From contig JAQTNZ010000001.1 in assembly GCA_028713595.1 (NCBI GenBank), positions 23,616 through 40,143 on the forward strand: DNA of 16,528 nucleotides, given 5' to 3'. The position numbers and the translations under genes were made by a program. The notes under the pieces are model-generated. The model saw only the letters and a list, made by a program, of their open reading frames with translations. It did not search any database and was not told the DNA's origin. Below, piece after piece: positions 13,231 to 16,528 of this stretch (the first letter of the stretch is position 1; the number at the start of each line of letters is the position of its first letter). This DNA comes from Methylovulum sp. GTDB taxonomy: Bacteria > Pseudomonadota > Gammaproteobacteria > Methylococcales > Methylomonadaceae.

Positions 13231-15610
13231 AATCAATCTCCCGTCTTACAGGCTTTTCAGCCTCATCTTCATCAGTGGAAAAATACTTCAGCCACGTCTC
13301 CGTTGCGGTCAGTTGCTGAGGTTCTTCCGGTTCTTGTTCCGCCACCTTGGCATACAGTTCGTCCATTGAAATCTTTGGCGTGACGGCAGGGGCATCAATC
13401 GTGTAATCCAACACCCGTGTGGCGGTACTGTCGATCACCTCAGCGGTATCCAGCCCAGCGCGTTTCTCAACCGTGTCGATTTTCTTTTCAAGGCGGCGGA
13501 TTTGCGCCAATGCCCGTGTTTCTTGGGCGGCATCCGCTGCTGTCTGCGCCCGATAACGGCAAGCTTCATCAAGCGGGGCTTCGCAAATCAACGCGCCTTG
13601 CAAATCCATTACCCAGACTTGGCGATAATCCATGATGTCGTAAGAGACGACCACCTCCTTGCCTTCCCAGTGATCCAGTTCCTTATGGCGAAACCGTGGG
13701 CCATCCGCGCCGCCGTAGGGCTTGACCACCCCGCGCCGCACGAATTTTTTGGCGCGGGGGCGGAACAAATCGACTAGGCTTTCTTCGTCCATCTCGACCG
13801 GCTTCCAGCCATTGGCCTTCCATTCGTCCAAAGCCTCTTGGGGGCTTTGGTGACGCATCTTGCCGCTAACGCCGTCCCGCACTTTCTTAAGGGTGCTGTG
13901 CGGTTTGGCATTCCACTTGATGCGTATGCTTTCCAGCCAATCAATGGCTTCTTGGTAGGTTTGGAAAATCAGCCCTTTTGAGGTTTTCGCCAGGTCTTTG
14001 CTGATGTCGGCCACGGCTTGGCCGTCTTCATTAGCCTTGGCCTTGACCAATTTTGCCGTCAGCTTCTGGGTGCGGCGCAGGGTCAGGCTGTCCATGCCCT
14101 TGGCTTGGTAAGTGCCCAGTACGCGGCACTCTTTATCAATCCAAGAGTGGAAGTTTTCCGCAATCCCGTTGGTTTGCCCGCTCCCGACAATAACCGGATG
14201 CGTGATGGTGATGCCCGCCATGTCGGCGATCGACAGCACCGGATTGCCCGTAAACTTCACATTGTTTTTCACGATTTTGGTCGAATCGGTCATCAATATC
14301 GCCATGACCCCGCCAAAACGGATGGCATTTTCAATGCCCTTGGCAATCACCTCGGTGTTCTCAGTCAGTCCTATGGAAAAGGGCGGGATAAACCGCGTGG
14401 CGACATCATGAAAATCCCATAATTCGTAAGTCACATACTCGCCCGTGACTGGGTGCGGTGCGGTAAAGTGCGTGTTCCATCCGTCCGCATGGACTTCGTC
14501 CCAAGGCTCCATACCGTCCGCCGTGCGTTTTTTAAAATACTGCAAGGCGCGGAGCTGTTGTCCGGTATTCCGACCTTTCAGTATCTCGCTTTGGCTAAAT
14601 TTCTTATTGAAAAAACGAACCACTTGATTGTAAGTTGGCGGCGGGATAAACAGCTTCTGCAACTCCGCCACTACCGCCGTGTAGCAAGGCTTTTGGCCCC
14701 GGCAGTACAGTTTTATTGCCATGTCATACCAAGGTTTTATGCTTAAATCCTTTTGCTTTTTCTTAGGCATGTAACTGCCGGTGACGGCTTTGCGTTGCCG
14801 CCAATTGATTAGGGTTCGGTGCGGTAAAATAGGGCCATCCTTGCGCTTTTTTTCCTTGCAGTTGTCTAGCGCAAAAACTAAGGCGGTTGGCAGGGTTCCG
14901 GCGGCATATCCTTGGTTGATGTATTTAACGGCAGCCGTTTCGCTGCCGTTAAAACCTTCAATGAACCGGAAAATGACCTGAATGGCGCGGTCTATTTTTC
15001 GTTGCTCTTCTGTACTTCCAGCGTATGCTGTATGTGGATGTATAGATCGTGCATCAGAAATTGCGCCAAAGTTTTTCCCTTTATCGTCAGTTGCCAAACC
15101 TGTTGGCTCTCGCTGAGTATCACCAACCCCATCCGCTCCAGCTCTACCGCCTGAAGCATTTCCAGCAGTATGTGATAAGGCAGCAGAGGGGCTTGTTTTA
15201 ACGATTCCTTTTTCGGATATCTCTTCACGGGTAATGAGACCTCGTTGCATTCGTGGATTAGCAGCCCCGTTAACAGCATTGCCTGTAGCACTGTCAGCTC
15301 TGACCGCATTGCCGAAAACTCCACTATCTGCTCTATCGTTATCCCCTCCGGCATTCTTGGCGGGATCATTTCTTGATTGTTCTTGACCATAAATCTTCTC
15401 TACGTATTGGTTAAAAAGAGCCTCATGATAGCTTCTTTGGGCATGTTCAGGCAGGCTGGACAGCTCAATTTCGTAACGTAAACCGCCTTTTCCACCCTTG
15501 GCTGGGACTTGGCGGGTAGTGTATTTATCGGCCTTACAAGCCTTCTGTATGGCCTGTTTTGATACCCCTAAAAGGTTGGCAACTTCACTAACCGACAAAA
15601 ATTCACTCAT
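13220..15610 (-). CDS. DDE transposase, MuA family
   Basis: This 796-aa enzyme cuts and joins phage ends during replicative transposition. Domains: an N-terminal helix-turn-helix (1-65, FLSVSEVANLLGVSKQAIQK), a low-complexity linker (about 78-200), a second DNA-binding region (about 200-345), the RNase H-like catalytic core (about 365-500) and the C-terminal beta-barrel (about 640-700) with a helical, charged tail. The catalytic triad appears intact: D376 (HADGW), D442 (MTDST), E485 (IAENF). MuA is 663 aa; the excess is largely the linker and tail. A good AAGGA lies 8 nt before ATG 15610. The linker is unusual: A/G/N/D/S/T-rich, and its DNA holds an open +1 frame (14992-15390). Confidence 0.95.
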   Translation of the reverse strand: MSEFLSVSEVANLLGVSKQAIQKACKADKYTTRQVPAKGGKGGLRYEIELSSLPEHAQRSYHEALFNQYVEKIYGQEQSRNDPAKNAGGDNDRADSGVFGNAVRADSATGNAVNGAANPRMQRGLITREEISEKGIVKTSPSAALSHTAGNASGGRAGADGVGDTQREPTGLATDDKGKNFGAISDARSIHPHTAYAGSTEEQRKIDRAIQVIFRFIEGFNGSETAAVKYINQGYAAGTLPTALVFALDNCKEKKRKDGPILPHRTLINWRQRKAVTGSYMPKKKQKDLSIKPWYDMAIKLYCRGQKPCYTAVVAELQKLFIPPPTYNQVVRFFNKKFSQSEILKGRNTGQQLRALQYFKKRTADGMEPWDEVHADGWNTHFTAPHPVTGEYVTYELWDFHDVATRFIPPFSIGLTENTEVIAKGIENAIRFGGVMAILMTDSTKIVKNNVKFTGNPVLSIADMAGITITHPVIVGSGQTNGIAENFHSWIDKECRVLGTYQAKGMDSLTLRRTQKLTAKLVKAKANEDGQAVADISKDLAKTSKGLIFQTYQEAIDWLESIRIKWNAKPHSTLKKVRDGVSGKMRHQSPQEALDEWKANGWKPVEMDEESLVDLFRPRAKKFVRRGVVKPYGGADGPRFRHKELDHWEGKEVVVSYDIMDYRQVWVMDLQGALICEAPLDEACRYRAQTAADAAQETRALAQIRRLEKKIDTVEKRAGLDTAEVIDSTATRVLDYTIDAPAVTPKISMDELYAKVAEQEPEEPQQLTATETWLKYFSTDEDEAEKPVRREIDYGS
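14992..15390 (-). CDS. Possible overprinted gene inside the transposase linker (winged-helix-like product)
   Basis: On the same strand, one base ahead in frame relative to the transposase, an ATG at 15390 opens 132 codons ending in TAG. A TAG lies 12 nt upstream, so this ATG is the natural start; GAGAAG lies 4 nt before it. The product looks like a real folded protein: hydrophobic helices (LTVLQAMLLTGLLIHECN, YHILLEMLQAVELERMGLVI) and a wing-like pattern ending QVWQLTIKGKTLAQFL. CTG dominates its leucine codons. The transposase frame here is only a low-complexity linker. It could still be a chance open frame, but composition favours a gene. Confidence 0.5.
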   Translation of the reverse strand: MVKNNQEMIPPRMPEGITIEQIVEFSAMRSELTVLQAMLLTGLLIHECNEVSLPVKRYPKKESLKQAPLLPYHILLEMLQAVELERMGLVILSESQQVWQLTIKGKTLAQFLMHDLYIHIQHTLEVQKSNEK

Positions 15611-15708
15611 AACACTATTCCTTTATTTTTCCTGTAGTTATGAGTTGCCAACTACGTCATCAAGTTGGCAACTTTGGTTGGCAACTTGCTCTTCTGAGTT
15701 ACCAACCT
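15574..15708. repeat. Cluster of five GTTGSCAAC imperfect palindromes
   Basis: Copies at 15575-15583 (GTTGGCAAC), 15644-15652 (GTTGCCAAC), 15664-15672 (GTTGGCAAC), 15677-15685 (GTTGGCAAC) and 15698-15706 (GTTACCAAC). Centre spacings are 69, 20, 13 and 21 bp. They span the end of the small DNA-binding gene, the gap and the transposase start. Likely a multi-site operator or a transposase internal activation sequence. Confidence 0.65.
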
Positions 15709-15892
15709 CAACACCAGATTCTTTTATTAAAAGATCACGCAATTCTTTGCCTTTTTGCCCTTTCCATATACCTAAAAGGGCATCTCTGGCATTTTGTCTC
15801 TTAACTCCTTTAGCCAAGCACCATTTATGTAAAGAAGATTGCTTACTAACAAAAGAAGCCTTAACGCTTGCGTATAGTTGTTTGTTTGTCAT
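15638..15892 (-). CDS. Small DNA-binding regulator (Ner / BcepMu gp16-like position)
   Basis: This 84-aa protein is the first gene of the early operon, opposite the repressor, where Mu has ner. Residues about 14-60 read as a helix-turn-helix (LHKWCLAKGVKRQNARDALL, then GIWKGQKGKELRDLLIKESG), close in style to the gp16 family of BcepMu. Ner-type proteins turn down early and repressor transcription. The last 25 residues encode the palindrome cluster and are low in complexity, so they seem shaped by DNA-level needs. Start ATG 15892 has AGGA about 10 nt upstream. Confidence 0.7.
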   Translation of the reverse strand: MTNKQLYASVKASFVSKQSSLHKWCLAKGVKRQNARDALLGIWKGQKGKELRDLLIKESGVEVGNSEEQVANQSCQLDDVVGNS

Positions 15893-15906
15893 TACGGGTT
15901 TATCCT
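15878..15906 (+). promoter_or_regulatory. Weak candidate repressor promoter
   Basis: TTGTTT (15878-15883) and TATCCT (15901-15906) with a 17-nt spacer on the plus strand. A start near 15913 would fall in the operator palindrome, face to face with the early promoter, as in Mu where repressor and early promoters converge. Matches are weak. Confidence 0.35.
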
Positions 15907-15907
15907 G

Positions 15908-15922
15908 TGTTCAACTTGAACA
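15908..15922. promoter_or_regulatory. Operator palindrome between repressor and early operon
   Basis: TGTTCAACTTGAACA is a perfect 7-bp-arm palindrome around one central base. It lies just downstream of the early -10 box, over the expected start site, in the 39-nt gap between the divergent genes. It is the best candidate site for the S24 repressor. Confidence 0.7.
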
Positions 15923-15924
15923 TG

Positions 15925-15953
15925 ATGATAGATGGATATTACGACAATGTCAA
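15925..15953 (-). promoter_or_regulatory. Early promoter (Pe-like)
   Basis: On the minus strand TTGACA (15948-15953), a 17-nt spacer and TATCAT (15925-15930) form a near-consensus sigma-70 promoter. The expected start, about 15918, lies in the operator palindrome. It would transcribe the small regulator, transposase and the rest of the early operon. Confidence 0.8.
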
Positions 15954-16528
15954 ATACAACGATGCAATTTACGTCAACTGGAAAAAGGATTGCTTTCTTA
16001 AGAAAAGAAAAAAGCCTTTCACAACAGGGATTTGCGGATTTTTTAGGGGTTAGTAGGAGTTATTTAGCAGATATTGAAAGAGAAAGAAGCGAACCTTCTT
16101 CCAATTTCTTGGTGCAATTAACGACAAAAATGGATGTAAGTACCGACTGGATATTAACCGGTCAAGGAGAAATGCTGAAAAATAAGCCGTCTATTGCATC
16201 CTCTCTTAAGGAAAATATACTTACCCCGGAAGACCTAGGGATAGAAGTGCAATACAGCTCGTATGACCCGTCTTTTGCTGATTCTGGGCAGGTTGCAACG
16301 CAAACACAGGGACAAAAAAACAACTATCCCGTTGATAAGAATAAGGAAGCATGGGAGCAATTTGCCTTAGTGCCTCTTTATGATGTCGAAGCGTCGGCGG
16401 GTTGGGGCAGGTTGGTGGATCAGGAGCTTAAAATAAGCGATATGGCGTTTAGGACGGATTGGTTGGCTGCAAGGGGCTTAAAACCCAGCCATTGCGCTCT
16501 AATCAGGGCGCGGGGGGATAGTATGGAA
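15947..16528 (+). CDS. S24-family phage repressor with N-terminal helix-turn-helix (cut by window edge)
   Basis: The frame is open to the right edge (194 codons from ATG 15947). Residues about 10-75 form an HTH_3 domain (KRIAFLRKEKSLSQQGFADF, then FLGVSRSYLADIERERSEPS). A linker rich in Gln/Ser (about 80-135) leads to the LexA/CI-type peptidase domain: A151-G152 in VEASAGWG is the probable self-cleavage site and S192 in RGDSME the nucleophile; the catalytic lysine lies beyond the window. This is a lysogeny repressor likely sensitive to RecA, unlike Mu c. ATG 15932 and 15962 are alternative starts; none has a clear ribosome-binding site. Confidence 0.88.
   Translation, partial: MSNTTMQFTSTGKRIAFLRKEKSLSQQGFADFLGVSRSYLADIERERSEPSSNFLVQLTTKMDVSTDWILTGQGEMLKNKPSIASSLKENILTPEDLGIEVQYSSYDPSFADSGQVATQTQGQKNNYPVDKNKEAWEQFALVPLYDVEASAGWGRLVDQELKISDMAFRTDWLAARGLKPSHCALIRARGDSME

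Noticed and set aside
15868..16053. Plus-strand 61-aa ORF across the immunity region
   Set aside because: It is in a different frame from the repressor and overlies the early promoter and operator; no homology is evident.
1..16528. tRNA genes, CRISPR arrays, insertion sequences and phage end (att) sites
   Set aside because: No cloverleaf, spaced direct-repeat array or second transposase was seen, and the Mu-like ends should lie outside the window beyond the repressor and tail genes.

Overview
The window is the regulatory, early and start-of-late part of a Mu-like transposable prophage. It runs right to left: every gene except the repressor at the right edge is on the minus strand. The evidence is a set of genes in Mu order: an S24-type repressor, a small DNA-binding protein, a DDE transposase of the MuA family, a MuB-like AAA+ ATPase, DUF3164, DUF2786, GemA, a Mor-type activator, an M15 endolysin, a TraR/DksA-type zinc finger, DUF2730, gp26-, gp27- and gp28-like packaging genes and the start of a portal gene. 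The composition is balanced (about half G+C) and the protein styles are proteobacterial, most likely gammaproteobacterial. The host genus cannot be fixed from this sequence. Both phage ends lie outside the window, so no att site or host junction is visible.

Right end (about 15.6-16.5 kb): the repressor (plus strand) faces the early operon. A near-consensus sigma-70 early promoter (TTGACA, 17 nt, TATCAT, minus strand) lies inside the repressor 5' region. A 15-bp palindrome, TGTTCAACTTGAACA, sits on its start site and is the obvious operator. Early region (about 6.6-15.6 kb): the genes are almost all coupled by ATGA, TGATG or TAATG overlaps. It holds transposase and MuB-like genes, many small accessory proteins including five ORFs of 46-75 aa, and ends with mor. 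Middle region (about 4.2-6.5 kb): a secreted small protein and a catalytic-domain-free RTX calcium-binding protein form one transcription unit, closed by an intrinsic terminator. A second unit holds a KilA-N antirepressor-like gene and a small gene, closed by a second terminator. Late region (1-4.1 kb): a free-standing endolysin cistron with its own terminator, then a small membrane protein, TraR-like, DUF2730, gp26-like, small and large terminase subunits, and the portal gene running off the left edge.

The most interesting observations are these. (1) A C4-type antisense RNA candidate lies just upstream of the KilA-N gene. Its hairpin loop is perfectly complementary over 9 nt to the ribosome-binding region of KilA-N, as in the P1/P7 c4-ant immunity switch but placed in a Mu-like phage. 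(2) A 132-codon gene appears to be nested in the +1 frame of the transposase linker. Its product looks like a winged-helix protein, while the transposase frame there is an A/G/N/D/S/T-rich linker. (3) A stand-alone copy of the MuA C-terminal beta-barrel domain directly follows the transposase gene. (4) Five copies of an imperfect palindrome, GTTGSCAAC, cluster at the start of the transposase gene and occur in different reading frames, so they are selected as DNA. (5) A tandem 7-bp repeat sits upstream of a -10 box beyond mor and is a candidate Mor-dependent promoter.
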